From contig CANQPH010000024.1 of assembly GCA_947625675.1 (NCBI GenBank), forward strand, positions 1-42,503: DNA of 42,503 nt. The letters are read 5' to 3'. This document shows, one piece after another, positions 22,786-36,491 of this stretch. The notes beneath the pieces are model-generated. The model was not told the origin of the DNA, did not search any database, and saw only the letters and a list, made by a program, of their open reading frames with translations. The DNA comes from an uncultured Acetatifactor sp. GTDB taxonomy: Bacteria > Bacillota > Clostridia > Lachnospirales > Lachnospiraceae. The stretch's first letter is position 1. Each line of letters begins with the position of its first letter. Both the position numbers and the translations under genes were made by a program.

Positions 22786-25656
22786 TCATCCTTTCCGCAG
22801 GCTTTCCCCCGCTCTCCACAAAAGCTCCGCCAGTCCCACCTGATAACCGGCATGGACGTAGGCACAGCGCCCATCCTCCTGCAAAAACAGGGCCAGGGGC
22901 AGCTTTCCCGCTTCCTGTCCCAATCCCTTCGCCAAACGTCCTTCCGTCTCCGCATTTCCCAAAAGCAGACGGCAGGACGGCAGCGCCTGAAGCAGTCTCC
23001 CCAGGGTCTGGCCGTGTTTCTTTGGCCGGGACAGGACCAGGCAAAGGGCCTCTCCTATTTTCTCATAGTCCGCCCTTTTGTCATATAGTTCATTCAAAAG
23101 ATGTTCCGTAGGCTCCCTGCCCTCTTCCAGCCAAAGAAGCAGAACTCCCTTTCCCGACGCCAGCTCCGACAGAGTATGGCTCTCGCCCTTCCCATCCAGC
23201 AGTGCGATGTCCGGAACCTCTTGAAAAATCATCTCTTCGGTTTTTTCCTTCTTACGGCGAGTAAGCGTCAGCCTTTTTGTCTCTCCCTTTTCCAGGAAAA
23301 AATCCCACCTCTGCGCCAGCTGGTTTCCATCCGGTTGTCTGCAGGAAGTGATGAGACGATAAAGACCGGCGGGCAGTGCCAGATCCAGGATTTCGGGCCG
23401 TTCCAGCGATTTCTTTTGTTCCTGGATCTCTTCCCGCAAATCCAGCCTTCCATATTCTTTTCCCAAAAACCGTTCCAAAGAATAGATCTCCCAATCTCGC
23501 AGTTCCAGGGAACTGCTGCCCTGCAGCACCAAATGGGCCATATCCAGCTCCGCTTCCTCGTCCGCTGACCAAAACCGTCCTTCTTGAAAATATTCCACTC
23601 TCAAATCCAGGCTGCGCAGTCTGGCCGGAATCCCCAGCGCACGATACAGGATGACGCAAAATGTTTTCCGGGAAAGTTCGCTGCCCATTCCCCCTCGGAG
23701 ACACCCCAAGGGAGAAGTGACCAGTTCCCCGTATTCCTCTTCCGGCAGGGACCGAATCCATCGGCGGGACAAGCCCGGGAGACAGGCGGGACTGCGGCGG
23801 ATCCTAAGAATTTCTTCCGGAGGCAGGAGACGCAACAATTCCTTTCTGCAGGGCCGCAACATTTCATGACGCACTCTGGGACAGACCAAGTAGGGGAAAA
23901 AGATTTTTTCCGGCACCTGTCCCTCATAAGGACGGGCCAGCTCCGAACATTCCTCCAGAACCTCTTCCGTAACATCCCGATAATCCTTCTTGGCTAACGT
24001 CTCCAAAACGCACAGCTTCCATTCCGGAGCGAATCCCAGAGGTTTTTCCAGATAATCCAATATTTCCCGATAGTTTGCGGCGGATTCCCGCAGGATCTCT
24101 TCCAGCCGTTTTCGCCGCTCCCCGTCAAAAAGCCCCAGCACCTCCGCATCTCTCCAACAGGCCTCATAATTTCCCAGCCTTTCCTCCCGGCGGCGGGCCG
24201 CTTCTTGAATACGTTGATCTCGGCGTCGTTTGGCCTCCTTCTCTTCTCTGAGCCCCTGCTCCTTATGCTGTTCCGATTTCAAAAGATGCCGATCCTTGCA
24301 CCGCTCTCCTTCCTCTGGCAGCTCTCCTTCGAGCAACTCCCCTTCGGGCAGTTCTTCCTCGGGCCACTCTTTTCCCGCAGACTTGTCAAAGCCCTCCGGC
24401 GCATGAAAAGTGAATTCCCGAAAAATCTGATTTTCTGTTTTCAGAAGGGCATCCTTTCTTTCCGACGCCCTTCCGAGCACAATCTCGCAGACCGTTTCAG
24501 AACCTTCCGATTCCTGGGCCAAGGATACCAATTTTTCCCCATACAACCATTCTCCAGTCAATGTTGCCTGGTCTCCAAGGGACGCTGCTCCATTTCCGCT
24601 AGACGCCATGATCTTCCGAAAGGCGCTGGCGCTGACCAGCAGATCCCCTCTTCCCGTCACGAAACGAACCGTTCCCTTCTCCCCGTCCGTCCAAAGGGTA
24701 GCGATCTTCCCGAAGCTCCCCTGATTCAACACCTGGAAATCCACTCTGGCGCCGGGCACGGGTTTTCCGGCCTCATCCACCGCCTTGACCGTCAGTGTCA
24801 AAACAGGGGCATATCTGGCCAGATGATTTTGCTCCTCTTTCAAATTTTTGGACCGCACCCGCATGGCCCGGGAAGCCGCCTGGTTAAACCAGCCCAGATC
24901 CAGACGTTCCTCCGGCTCACAGGCCCCCAGGAAATGCCATTCTCCCTGGCACCAGACCTCCACCCAGGCATGATTGTCATCACAATGGGACCAGAGGGGC
25001 GCATAGACCTGTCTGGCCGGAATCCCCACGCTGCAGAGGGCCGTCACAACCAGAGTGGATTCCTCCCCGCACCGTCCCCTTCCTCCTCCGTACAGGGTGA
25101 GGGGATTCTGGGTCCGCTCGTCAGAAGCCTCATAGGAAGCCGCCTCCGCACACCAGTAATTCACCTCCAGAGCCGCCCGGGCCATTCCGTTCTCCGCCTC
25201 ATGATCCGACCCGTGCTCCCAGTTCTGCTCAGAAATCCGCCCCTCCAACATACGGTAGAAAAACCCTCGGGTATCCGCCAGATCTTCATCATTAACCCGA
25301 TGATACAGCACATACTCCGCAAAGATCCGTTCCGGCACCTTTCCCGCAAAAGGGCCCTTGTGCCAAAGAAAAATCCCGTGCTCCCCATAGGCCTTGAAAA
25401 GCTCCGCCGGATAATCCAGCAAATCGCTTAAAGGCATGGCCGCCCAGAGGTACCGCAGGGTCCAGGCAGTGTCCTCGTCACAAGTTTCCAGGGCCTCGTT
25501 CATTTCCCTTCTCTTGTCCTCCAACCGCAGACGGCACAGGCGCAGGACTTCCGAATCCTGCGCCTCCCGCTGCAGCTGACAGGCCCTTTCTTCCAACAGC
25601 CCCAGCCGTTCCTCGAAATTTGCCTTTATTTCCTTTTCATATTCCCAAGAAAACAT
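22786..25656 (-). CDS. Large transglutaminase-like protein with second degenerate core and thioredoxin-like C-terminus
   Basis: A 956-residue protein without signal peptide or membrane segment. The first transglutaminase-like core has Cys196 (GRCGEES) and His229 (DDNHAWVEVW), followed by the WHFLGACEPE segment typical of a clostridial and Bacteroidetes subfamily. A carboxypeptidase-regulatory/Ig-like domain lies at about 290-370. A Glu-rich 5-residue repeat and coiled coil (about 440-520) come next. A second core-like region (GCLRGGMGSELSRKTFCVILYRALGIPARL) lacks the catalytic Cys. The C-terminus begins like a peroxiredoxin/thioredoxin fold (IALLDGKGESHTLSEL) but without a CxxC pair. The ATG at 25656 has GGGAG about 6 bases upstream. 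It probably acts as a cytoplasmic protease or amidase, or a binding protein. Confidence 0.8.
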   Translation of the reverse strand: MFSWEYEKEIKANFEERLGLLEERACQLQREAQDSEVLRLCRLRLEDKRREMNEALETCDEDTAWTLRYLWAAMPLSDLLDYPAELFKAYGEHGIFLWHKGPFAGKVPERIFAEYVLYHRVNDEDLADTRGFFYRMLEGRISEQNWEHGSDHEAENGMARAALEVNYWCAEAASYEASDERTQNPLTLYGGGRGRCGEESTLVVTALCSVGIPARQVYAPLWSHCDDNHAWVEVWCQGEWHFLGACEPEERLDLGWFNQAASRAMRVRSKNLKEEQNHLARYAPVLTLTVKAVDEAGKPVPGARVDFQVLNQGSFGKIATLWTDGEKGTVRFVTGRGDLLVSASAFRKIMASSGNGAASLGDQATLTGEWLYGEKLVSLAQESEGSETVCEIVLGRASERKDALLKTENQIFREFTFHAPEGFDKSAGKEWPEEELPEGELLEGELPEEGERCKDRHLLKSEQHKEQGLREEKEAKRRRDQRIQEAARRREERLGNYEACWRDAEVLGLFDGERRKRLEEILRESAANYREILDYLEKPLGFAPEWKLCVLETLAKKDYRDVTEEVLEECSELARPYEGQVPEKIFFPYLVCPRVRHEMLRPCRKELLRLLPPEEILRIRRSPACLPGLSRRWIRSLPEEEYGELVTSPLGCLRGGMGSELSRKTFCVILYRALGIPARLRSLDLRVEYFQEGRFWSADEEAELDMAHLVLQGSSSLELRDWEIYSLERFLGKEYGRLDLREEIQEQKKSLERPEILDLALPAGLYRLITSCRQPDGNQLAQRWDFFLEKGETKRLTLTRRKKEKTEEMIFQEVPDIALLDGKGESHTLSELASGKGVLLLWLEEGREPTEHLLNELYDKRADYEKIGEALCLVLSRPKKHGQTLGRLLQALPSCRLLLGNAETEGRLAKGLGQEAGKLPLALFLQEDGRCAYVHAGYQVGLAELLWRAGESLRKG
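24317..24369. repeat. 15-bp tandem repeat in the transglutaminase gene
   Basis: About three and a half 15-base units (GAGCAACTCCCCTTC, GGGCAGTTCTTCCTC and relatives) encode a repeated Pro/Leu-Glu-Gly-Glu-Leu motif. Confidence 0.75.
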
Positions 25657-25703
25657 TCTTTTCTCCCGCAGCCGACAGGCAGTTTGAAAGGTTTCCTGCA
25701 AAT

Positions 25704-29772
<4,069 letters not shown>

Positions 29773-29921
29773 CTTCCCGGCCTTCCGTTCCGCCATAGCA
29801 CCTTCTGCCTTCCCGGCCTTCCGTTTCGCCGCAGCGTCCTCCGCACTTCCGGCCTTCCGTTCCGCCGCAACGCCCTCTGCCTTCACGGCCCGGCCTTCCG
29901 TTCCGCCGCAGCGTCCTCTGC
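29773..29921. repeat. 36-bp tandem repeat at the ecfT-truA junction
   Basis: Four units (29773, 29809, 29845, 29881) have the pattern CTTCCCGGCCTTCCGTTCCG with 16 more bases. Units 1-3 are exactly 36 bases. The fourth is 41 bases because CGGCC is doubled, which shifts the frame. A partial fifth copy holds the ecfT stop codon (29924-29926). Read in the truA frame the units encode 12-residue RKAGKAEGAMAE-like repeats. Confidence 0.88.
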
Positions 29922-29923
29922 GC

Positions 29924-30727
29924 TTACAGCCTTCCGATGCCGATTCCCGCCACCAGGTAAAGCCCCAGGCAAAGATAAGCTATCCCGTCCCTCTTCTGAT
30001 AGATCAGGGGCTTCATCTTGGCGCGGCCTTCCCCGCCCCGGTAGCATCTGGCTTCCATGGCCAGGGCCAGGTCGTTGGCCCGCCGGAAAGCGGAAATGAA
30101 CAAGGGCACCAGGAGGGGCACCATGGCCTTGGCCCGCTGCACCAGCTTCCCGCTCTCGAAGTCCGCCCCACGGGCGATCTGGGCCTTCATGATCTTGTCC
30201 GTCTCCTCCAGCAGAATAGGAATGAAACGCAGGGCGATGGACATCATCATGGCCACCTCGTGCACGGGAACCTTGAACAACTTCAGGGGCCGGAGCATCT
30301 TTTCCATGCCGTCCGTCAGATTGTTGGGCGTGGTGGTCAGGGTCATCATGGAAGAGCCGATGATCAGGAAGCACAGGCGCAGGGCGATGAACACCGCCAG
30401 GCGGATCCCTTCATAGGTAATGCGGACATGGCCGCCGAAAAAGGATACCAGGGGCGTTCCCGGCGTCAGGAAAAGGTTAAAAGCCACCGTGATCAACAGC
30501 AAAAACAGGATAGCCCGCATCCCCTTCACAATGTAGCGAAAGGGCACCGTGGACAGATGGATGACCAGGGCCAGGAAAGCCGCCGCAATCACGTATCCCC
30601 ACATGTTCTGAAAAAAGAACAGGGAAATGATGAACAGCAGGGTCCCTCCCAGCTTTACCCGGGGATCCAGCCTGTGTATCACCGAATCCGTCTGATAATA
30701 TTGTCCCAAGGTAATATCTCTCAGCAT
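29924..30727 (-). CDS. ecfT: Energy-coupling factor transporter transmembrane protein EcfT
   Basis: A 267-residue integral membrane protein with about five hydrophobic segments. It couples the two ATPases to substrate-binding S components for uptake of vitamins or metals. The coupling-helix ARG motif (QIARGADFESG) and the EARCYRGG segment are typical. AGGAG lies 5 bases before the ATG. It follows ecfA2 by 43 bases. No S component is encoded here, consistent with a shared group II ECF module. Confidence 0.92.
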   Translation of the reverse strand: MLRDITLGQYYQTDSVIHRLDPRVKLGGTLLFIISLFFFQNMWGYVIAAAFLALVIHLSTVPFRYIVKGMRAILFLLLITVAFNLFLTPGTPLVSFFGGHVRITYEGIRLAVFIALRLCFLIIGSSMMTLTTTPNNLTDGMEKMLRPLKLFKVPVHEVAMMMSIALRFIPILLEETDKIMKAQIARGADFESGKLVQRAKAMVPLLVPLFISAFRRANDLALAMEARCYRGGEGRAKMKPLIYQKRDGIAYLCLGLYLVAGIGIGRL

Positions 30728-30770
30728 ATAACTCCTAATTTACTCCCTCTTTCCGGTTCCGATGGGTTCT

Positions 30771-31637
30771 TCAATTCCGAAGGGTTTCGGAGCGGCCCAG
30801 GGCCTTCATGATTTCTCCGGCGGCCTCTTCGATGGTGGTGGCATCCGCGTCCACGTCGAACCCTTTTTCATGAAGGGCGTGCATGATGTAAGTGACCTGG
30901 GGGGCGGCGAGACCCACTTCCTCCAGTTCCTTGTAATGCCGGAAGACCTCCCTGGGGGCGCCGTCCAGCATCACCCGCCCATGGTTCATCACCAGGATCC
31001 GGTCCACATATTCCGCCACGTCCTCCATGCTGTGAGACACCAGCAGGATCGTCATCCCGGTCTGCACCTGGAGCCTCTTGATCTGCTGCAGGATCTCTTC
31101 CCTTCCCCGGGGATCCAGGCCCGCCGTGGGCTCGTCCAGGATCAGCACCTTAGGCCCCATGGCCAGCACTCCCGCAATGGCGGCACGCCGCTTCTGTCCC
31201 CCGGAAAGTTCAAAGGGAGACTGCTTGTCATATTCCTCCGACAGCCCCACCAGATTCAAAGCCTCTCTGGCCCGCCTCTCCACTTCCTCCTTGGGGAGAC
31301 CCAGATTTTTGGGGCCGAAGCACACGTCGGAAAACACATCTATCTCAAACAGCTGATGCTCCGGGTATTGAAATACCAGTCCCACACTGCTGCGCAGTTT
31401 TTTCTTGTCATAGCCGGGGGCGTCGATGTCCTCCCCGTTATAATAGACATGGCCCTCCGTGGCTTTCATCAGGCCGTTCAAATGCTGCACCAGGGTGGAT
31501 TTGCCGGAGCCGGTATGGCCGATCAGGCCCACGAACTGCCCGTTCGGTATTTCCAGACAGATGTCGTCCAGCGCTCTCTGGGCCAGGGGCGTTCCCGCCT
31601 CATAGATATAACTCACATGCTCCAACACTATGGACAT
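30771..31637 (-). CDS. ecfA2: Energy-coupling factor transporter ATPase EcfA2
   Basis: A 288-residue ABC ATPase of the shared ECF module. Walker [10 protein letters not shown] is near residue 40, signature [10 protein letters not shown] and Walker [13 protein letters not shown] follow, and the switch His is in LVSHSMEDV. Its start overlaps the end of ecfA1 by 10 bases, indicating translational coupling. It energises vitamin or metal uptake with EcfA1 and EcfT. Confidence 0.94.
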   Translation of the reverse strand: MSIVLEHVSYIYEAGTPLAQRALDDICLEIPNGQFVGLIGHTGSGKSTLVQHLNGLMKATEGHVYYNGEDIDAPGYDKKKLRSSVGLVFQYPEHQLFEIDVFSDVCFGPKNLGLPKEEVERRAREALNLVGLSEEYDKQSPFELSGGQKRRAAIAGVLAMGPKVLILDEPTAGLDPRGREEILQQIKRLQVQTGMTILLVSHSMEDVAEYVDRILVMNHGRVMLDGAPREVFRHYKELEEVGLAAPQVTYIMHALHEKGFDVDADATTIEEAAGEIMKALGRSETLRN

Positions 31638-32527
31638 TTTTTATCTTTCCCCTCCGGGGTATCTTTTTTCAGACTCCCCTTTTCCCGTTCCAAAGCTGCT
31701 ACCAGCTCCGGTATGGTCAATATGCCCCTGGGCAGATCAAGGCCCTGTTTCTGCAGTTCATAGGCCAGAAGCGTCACCTGGGGCACGTCCAGCCGCAAAG
31801 CCTTCAGTTCCTCCACTCTGGAAAAAATCTCCCGGGGCGTTCCTTCCATGGCGATCCTGCCCTGATCCATGACGAACACCTTGTCCGCATGAACGATTTC
31901 TTCCATATAATGAGTGATCAGGATCACCGTGATCTTTTCCACGTCATTCAAAGCCCGAACCGCCCGAACCACTTCTTTCCTCCCATTGGGATCCAGCATG
32001 GCCGTGGGCTCGTCCAGCACGATGCACTTGGGATGCATGGCCAACACCCCGGCGATGGAAACCCGCTGCTTCTGCCCGCCGGAAAGCTTGTTGGGCGAAT
32101 GCTTGCGGTACTGGTACATGCCCACCGCCTTCAGACTCTCTTCCACCCGTTCCCAGATTTCCTTCGTGGGAACCCCCATATTCTCCGGGCCGAACCCCAC
32201 GTCTTCCTCCACCACCTGACCGATGATCTGATTGTCCGGGTTCTGAAATACCATTCCGGCGCTTTGGCGGATGTTCCAAAGCTCTTCCTCCGCCCTGGTG
32301 TCCTTCCCGTCCACCCAGACGCAGCCCTCCGTAGGATAGAGAATGGCGTTCATATGCTTGGCCAGAGTGGATTTGCCGGAACCGTTGTGCCCCAGGATGG
32401 CGATGAAATCCCCCTGTTCGATGTCCAGGCTCACCTGATCCACCGCCCGAATGGAACCTTCCACGTTTCCTTCCTCGTCCCGTTTCACATATTCATAGAC
32501 CACGTCCTGCGCCTTGATGATTCCCAT
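31628..32527 (-). CDS. ecfA1: Energy-coupling factor transporter ATPase EcfA1
   Basis: A 299-residue ABC ATPase with Walker [10 protein letters not shown], signature [10 protein letters not shown], Walker [13 protein letters not shown] and switch His in LITHYMEEI. Replacement of Gly by Met in the D-loop approach (EPTAMLDP) fits EcfA1 rather than EcfA2. The ATG at 32527 has AAGGA about 8 bases upstream. First gene of the ECF-truA-lacZ string, directly after the promoter at 32563-32591. Confidence 0.94.
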   Translation of the reverse strand: MGIIKAQDVVYEYVKRDEEGNVEGSIRAVDQVSLDIEQGDFIAILGHNGSGKSTLAKHMNAILYPTEGCVWVDGKDTRAEEELWNIRQSAGMVFQNPDNQIIGQVVEEDVGFGPENMGVPTKEIWERVEESLKAVGMYQYRKHSPNKLSGGQKQRVSIAGVLAMHPKCIVLDEPTAMLDPNGRKEVVRAVRALNDVEKITVILITHYMEEIVHADKVFVMDQGRIAMEGTPREIFSRVEELKALRLDVPQVTLLAYELQKQGLDLPRGILTIPELVAALEREKGSLKKDTPEGKDKKCP

Positions 32528-32562
32528 GCTTCCATTCCTTCCATCCCTTTGCCGCTTCACTT

Positions 32563-32591
32563 ATTTTACTAAATATAGAGGAAAAAGACAA
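32563..32591 (-). promoter_or_regulatory. Promoter of the ecfA1-ecfA2-ecfT-truA-lacZ string
   Basis: On the minus strand, TTGTCT (32591-32586), a 17-base spacer and TAAAAT (32568-32563). It begins a few bases after the rplQ terminator, so the ECF genes have their own start. Confidence 0.65.
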
Positions 32592-32594
32592 CAG

Positions 32595-32630
32595 GAAAAT
32601 GAAAAGAGACCGGCAAAATTGCCAGTCTCT
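32595..32630 (-). terminator. Rho-independent terminator after rplQ
   Basis: A 13-base stem with one mismatch (AGAGACYGGCAA / TTGCCRGTCTCT, 32605-32630) is followed on the minus strand by TTTTCATTTTC. It ends the ribosomal protein operon. Confidence 0.85.
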
Positions 32631-32684
32631 CATCTTCTCTTTCATTTACCAGCACATATCCCGGCCAAACCGGAATTTCCGCCT

Positions 32685-33221
32685 TTATACCAGCTCCAGC
32701 ACCACCATCAGAGCGGCATCGCCCTTGCGCTGTCCGATCTTCACGATCCTGGTGTAGCCGCCCTTGCGGTCAGCGTACTTCGGCGCATATTCGTCAAAGA
32801 GCTTCGCCACCAGATCCACTTTCTTGGTATTCCGCTTTCTGCCAGCCGCCTCCTTGGGAACTTCCACCACGGGATACAGCACTCTCAGGATCTGACGTCT
32901 CGCATGCAGCCTGGAAGGAAGATCCTTCTTGATCTGCTTCTCCACGGTTTCATACTTGGTAACTTTCTTGCCATCCACGACTTCCTTCACCCTCTTGCCG
33001 TCCTTGTCCTTCACGGGCACCTTGACGGTAACGGTGACGGTCTCATAATTGTCTCTTTCACGGATGGCCATTGCGATGATGCTTTCCGCAAACTTCCTGA
33101 CTTCCTTGGCCCTGGCCTCGGTGGTGACGATCTTGCCGTGCCAAATCAGCTGAGTCACCTGATTTCTCAATAACGCTTTCCTTTGGGAAGAAGTTTTTCC
33201 CAGTTTTCTGTACATTGCCAT
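32685..33221 (-). CDS. rplQ: 50S ribosomal protein L17
   Basis: Large-subunit protein lining the exit tunnel area. The N-terminus MYRKLGKTSSQRKALLRN and the C-terminal GGYTRIVKIGQRKGDAALM are canonical. At 178 residues it is much longer than the usual 110-120. The extra length is a charged insertion at about residues 57-100 (Lys/Asp/Glu/Val-rich) and a shorter one at about 118-135, which I associate with Lachnospiraceae. Last gene of the ribosomal operon. Confidence 0.95.
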   Translation of the reverse strand: MAMYRKLGKTSSQRKALLRNQVTQLIWHGKIVTTEARAKEVRKFAESIIAMAIRERDNYETVTVTVKVPVKDKDGKRVKEVVDGKKVTKYETVEKQIKKDLPSRLHARRQILRVLYPVVEVPKEAAGRKRNTKKVDLVAKLFDEYAPKYADRKGGYTRIVKIGQRKGDAALMVVLELV

Positions 33222-33356
33222 GTTTTGCTTTTCCTTTCTCTATTCATGGTTCATCCGTCCATGCCTTTTGGACTTACTGGGCGAACGCAGGCTTTGCGCC
33301 TTAGAGATGACCGGTTCCGCACCCTTCGGCTTTACCGGGACCGGCACCTATGAATT

Positions 33357-34316
33357 TTATGCCTCTTCGCTGGGATTCAGCTGCAGGCCCAATTCCTTCA
33401 ACTTTGCCAACACCTCTTCCAAGGACTTCCGGCCCAAATTGCGAACCTTCATCATGTCCTCAGCCGTCTTGTTGGTCAACTCTTCCACCGTATTGATACC
33501 GGCTCTCTTCAGACAATTATAGGAACGAACGGACAATTCCAGTTCGTCGATGCTCATCTCCAGAACCTTTTCCTTCTCATCGTCCTCTTTTTCCACCATG
33601 ACCTCGGCGGTCTTGGCGTTCTCGGACAAATCGATGAAGAGACTCAAATGCTCGCTGAGCACCTTCGCCGCCAGGCTGACGGCCTCGTCCGGAACCAGCG
33701 TGCCATTGGTATATACATCCAGGGTGAGCTTGTCATAATCGGTGATCTGGCCCACACGGGTATTCTCAATCGTGACATTCACCCGCTCTACCGGCGTGTA
33801 AATGGAATCCACCGCAATCACGCCAATAGGAAGATCCTCATGCTTGTTCTTTTCAGCGCTCACGTAACCCCGGCCCCTGGTGATGGTCAGTTCCATATAC
33901 AGCTTCGTGTCTTTGCCGCTCAGGGTGGCAATCGTCAGATCCGGATTCAGAATCTCGATATCCTGATCCGCCTGAATATCGGAAGCCTTCACCACGCCTT
34001 CGCCCTCATATTCGATATATGCGGTCTTGGGCTCATTGGTTTCGCTGTTGTTCTTGATGGCCAGGCTCTTGATGTTCATGATGATCTCGGTTACATCTTC
34101 CTTCACTCCAGGAATGGAGCTGAACTCATGCAGCACGCCTTCGATCTTAACCTGACTCACCGCCGCACCGGGCAGGGAGGAAAGCATGATTCTTCTCAGA
34201 GAGTTACCAAGTGTGATACCATATCCCCTTTCCAGAGGCTCCACTACGAATTTCCCGTATTTCTTGTCTTCCGAAATCTCTGCGACCTCAATATTGGGCC
34301 TTTCAAAATCAAACAC
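33357..34316 (-). CDS. rpoA: RNA polymerase alpha subunit
   Basis: A 319-residue core RNA polymerase subunit. The N-terminal dimerisation domain contains [20 protein letters not shown], and the C-terminal domain has the [14 protein letters not shown] and [12 protein letters not shown] helices that contact DNA and activators. The start codon is GTG at 34316, with GGAGGG about 9 bases upstream. It lies in the normal place between rpsD and rplQ. Confidence 0.97.
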   Translation of the reverse strand: MFDFERPNIEVAEISEDKKYGKFVVEPLERGYGITLGNSLRRIMLSSLPGAAVSQVKIEGVLHEFSSIPGVKEDVTEIIMNIKSLAIKNNSETNEPKTAYIEYEGEGVVKASDIQADQDIEILNPDLTIATLSGKDTKLYMELTITRGRGYVSAEKNKHEDLPIGVIAVDSIYTPVERVNVTIENTRVGQITDYDKLTLDVYTNGTLVPDEAVSLAAKVLSEHLSLFIDLSENAKTAEVMVEKEDDEKEKVLEMSIDELELSVRSYNCLKRAGINTVEELTNKTAEDMMKVRNLGRKSLEEVLAKLKELGLQLNPSEEA

Positions 34317-34431
34317 TATATATACCCTCCTTTAAACGAATGTCCATGGGATTTCTAAACGACCGGATTGCTGTTTCAGGTAAAAGCGACTGTAAGCGGA
34401 CACAGCCATCCATGTCCGCTTCCTGTCCCTA

Positions 34432-35025
34432 TTACTTGGAATACAACTCGACGATAAGCATTTCATCCACGGGAACATCGATCATCTCTCTGGTAGGAAG
34501 GTTCTTAATGGTTCCCTTCAATCCTTCCACATCCACGTCCATCCATTCTGGATGAAGTCTGCCGCCAGTCACTTCAAGAATATCCTTGTATCTCTGCATG
34601 GCTTTCGCCTTCTCGCTGATCTCCACCACGTCGCCAGCCTTGACTCTGTAGGAAGGAATCTTGACGGTCTTGCCGTTTACAAGCACATGCTTATGGCCCA
34701 CAATCTGTCTGGCCTCTCTTCTGGTTCTCGCAAAGCCCATCCTGAACACCACGTTGTCCAGCCTGGTCTCCAGCATGACCATCAGGTTCTCACCGGTCAT
34801 ACCCTTCATTTTATCGGCCTTCTCATAATAATTGCGGAAAGGCTTCTCCAACACGCCGTAAATGAACTTGGCCTTCTGCTTCTCCCGCAGCTGCAGGCCA
34901 TATTCACTGACCTTCTTGCCAGCCCTGGCCAGGGTCCTGTTGGACTTCTTGTCATAACCCAGAACAGACGGCTCGATTCCCAGAGCCCTGCATCTCTTCA
35001 AAACCGGTACACGATTTACTGCCAT
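34432..35025 (-). CDS. rpsD: 30S ribosomal protein S4
   Basis: A 197-residue primary 16S rRNA-binding protein. The S4 RNA-binding domain reads [32 protein letters not shown]. No zinc Cys motif is present, so this is the Cys-free form. AAGGAG precedes the ATG. The 166-base gap to rpsK upstream is longer than usual and contains no gene that I can support. Confidence 0.97.
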   Translation of the reverse strand: MAVNRVPVLKRCRALGIEPSVLGYDKKSNRTLARAGKKVSEYGLQLREKQKAKFIYGVLEKPFRNYYEKADKMKGMTGENLMVMLETRLDNVVFRMGFARTRREARQIVGHKHVLVNGKTVKIPSYRVKAGDVVEISEKAKAMQRYKDILEVTGGRLHPEWMDVDVEGLKGTIKNLPTREMIDVPVDEMLIVELYSK

Positions 35026-35191
35026 TTCAAATTTCTCCTTCTATTATTGTTTACAGCGCACACGGCACCCCTGCGTCAAATACGCCCTGGAGCGGATGCG
35101 CTTTCTTCCAACGATTTTCAGTGTGGGAGACAATCCCTGCAGCGGAATTTCCAAAAGGCTCCCGGCTGTGGGAAATCCCCTGATTGCCTTA

Positions 35192-35587
35192 TTATACTCT
35201 GCGGCGCTTCGGAGGACGGCATCCATTATGAGGAACAGCCGTCACGTCACGGATGCTCACAACATCCAAACCGCTTGCAGAGAGCGCTCTGATCGCAGCT
35301 TCCCGTCCTGAACCGGGACCCTTCACAAAAACATCTACCGTCTTCAGCCCATGTACGAGTGCAGCCTTGGTAGCCGTTTCGGCCGCCATCTGCGCAGCAT
35401 ATGGAGTAGATTTCCTTGAACCTCTAAATCCCAGACCGCCGGCACTCGCCCAGCTGAGAGCGTTGCCTTCCATATCCGTCAGCGTCACGATGGTATTGTT
35501 AAAGGAAGCCTGGATATGTGCCTGTCCGCGTTCAACGTTTTTCTTTACACGCTTTTTTGTTACTTTTTTCGCAACTTTCTTAGCCAT
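35192..35587 (-). CDS. rpsK: 30S ribosomal protein S11
   Basis: A 131-residue platform protein of the small subunit, with the conserved core ([17 protein letters not shown]) and the invariant [14 protein letters not shown]-terminus. It lies between rpsM and rpsD as expected. The preceding gap carries the repeated hairpins. Confidence 0.97.
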   Translation of the reverse strand: MAKKVAKKVTKKRVKKNVERGQAHIQASFNNTIVTLTDMEGNALSWASAGGLGFRGSRKSTPYAAQMAAETATKAALVHGLKTVDVFVKGPGSGREAAIRALSASGLDVVSIRDVTAVPHNGCRPPKRRRV

Positions 35588-35645
35588 TTAAACTAACCTA
35601 CTTTCTTCTTTCTATGCTACATGATTAAAACTAGGGAACTGTCCA

Positions 35646-35746
35646 TACTTAAGGAACCTTCCAAATTTGCTGCGCAAATTTGGCGAATTCCTGTAATTAG
35701 AGAACTTTTCGTACTTAAGGAACCTTCCAAATTTGCTGCGCAAATT
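35646..35746. repeat. Two exact 35-bp direct repeats, each carrying a hairpin, between rpsM and rpsK
   Basis: The sequence at 35646-35680 recurs exactly at 35712-35746, period 66. Each copy contains an inverted repeat. CCAAATTTGC...GCAAATTTGG (35661-35683) has perfect 10-base arms, and the second (35727-35749) has one mismatch. They lie in the transcribed gap of an essential operon. Confidence 0.9.
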
Positions 35747-35758
35747 CGGAAGTAGCAA

Positions 35759-35787
35759 GTAATTGCTCAACTTCGTTGCGCAATTAC
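35759..35787 (-). promoter_or_regulatory. Hairpin over the rpsM stop codon
   Basis: GTAATTGC-x-CAAC, a 3-base loop, then GTTG-x-GCAATTAC gives a 13-base stem with a single internal mismatch. It contains the rpsM stop codon (35784-35786). It could protect the 3' end of an upstream mRNA or act as an attenuator. There is no T tract, so it is not a simple terminator. Confidence 0.6.
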
Positions 35788-36155
35788 TTTTTCTTGTTGG
35801 CAACGGTCCTCTTGGGACCCTTGCGGGTTCTTGCATTGGTCTTGGTCCTCTGTCCGCGCACGGGAAGTCCCTTACGATGACGAATTCCTCTGTAACAGCC
35901 GATTTCCTGGAGTCTCTTGATGTTCAGGGCAACCTCTCTTCTCAAGTCGCCTTCCACCATGACGCCAAGACTCTCAATGGCTTCACTGATCTTCTTCACT
36001 TCATCGTCAGTCACGTCCCTGACGCGGGTATCGGGATTCACGCCCGATACGGCCAAAATCTTGTCGGCCGTGCTCCTGCCAATACCATAGATATAGGTCA
36101 GGCCGATCTCAATCCTCTTCTCTCTGGGTAAGTCCACACCTGCAATACGAGCCAT
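35784..36155 (-). CDS. rpsM: 30S ribosomal protein S13
   Basis: A 123-residue protein of the small-subunit head, contacting the P-site t[29 protein letters not shown] at the start (shown by its family pattern) and [19 protein letters not shown] near the end are canonical. GGAGG lies 8 bases before the ATG. Between its start and rpmJ, 36156-36304 holds no gene that I can see. Confidence 0.97.
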   Translation of the reverse strand: MARIAGVDLPREKRIEIGLTYIYGIGRSTADKILAVSGVNPDTRVRDVTDDEVKKISEAIESLGVMVEGDLRREVALNIKRLQEIGCYRGIRHRKGLPVRGQRTKTNARTRKGPKRTVANKKK

Positions 36156-36304
36156 TTACATTTCCTCCATTTAGTTACTAAGTTGATTGGGGCTTTCACC
36201 CAACCGGACACACATCCGATCTTTCTGTTACTGACTGCCCTGCAGCACATTCACAGTATCAACAAGTAATCCGCCTTAAGCTCTCCATCTATCTCAAACG
36301 GCGA

Positions 36305-36418
36305 TTATCCTTGTCTCTGCTTATGCTTCGGGTTCTCACAGATTATCATGATGCGTCCTTTTCTCTTGATGACTTTGCACTTCTCGCAAATCGGTTTTAC
36401 TGACGCTCTAACCTTCAT
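36305..36418 (-). CDS. rpmJ: 50S ribosomal protein L36
   Basis: A 37-residue ribosomal protein beginning [20 protein letters not shown]. The zinc-binding set is complete: the CxxC pair at Cys11 and Cys14, then Cys27 and His32. GGAGGG lies 6 bases before the ATG. It is in its normal place before rpsM, but infA is separated from it by a membrane-protein gene. Confidence 0.97.
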   Translation of the reverse strand: MKVRASVKPICEKCKVIKRKGRIMIICENPKHKQRQG

Positions 36419-36491
36419 CTTAAACCCTCCTTTCAAAAAGACCGTTTTTTATTATAACATGTACTTCCAGGGTTTGCAAGCTTTATTTTCT

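Noticed and set aside
32527..32685. Riboswitch before the ECF genes
   Set aside because: The leader from the predicted promoter to ecfA1 is only about 30 bases, too short for a known aptamer.
35044..35226. A 60-codon minus-strand frame between rpsK and rpsD
   Set aside because: No ribosome binding site or family resemblance, and it overlaps the end of rpsK. The gap is treated as non-coding.
35612..35836. A 74-codon frame through the rpsM-rpsK hairpin repeats
   Set aside because: It starts inside rpsM and its repeated protein motif simply reflects the DNA repeat.
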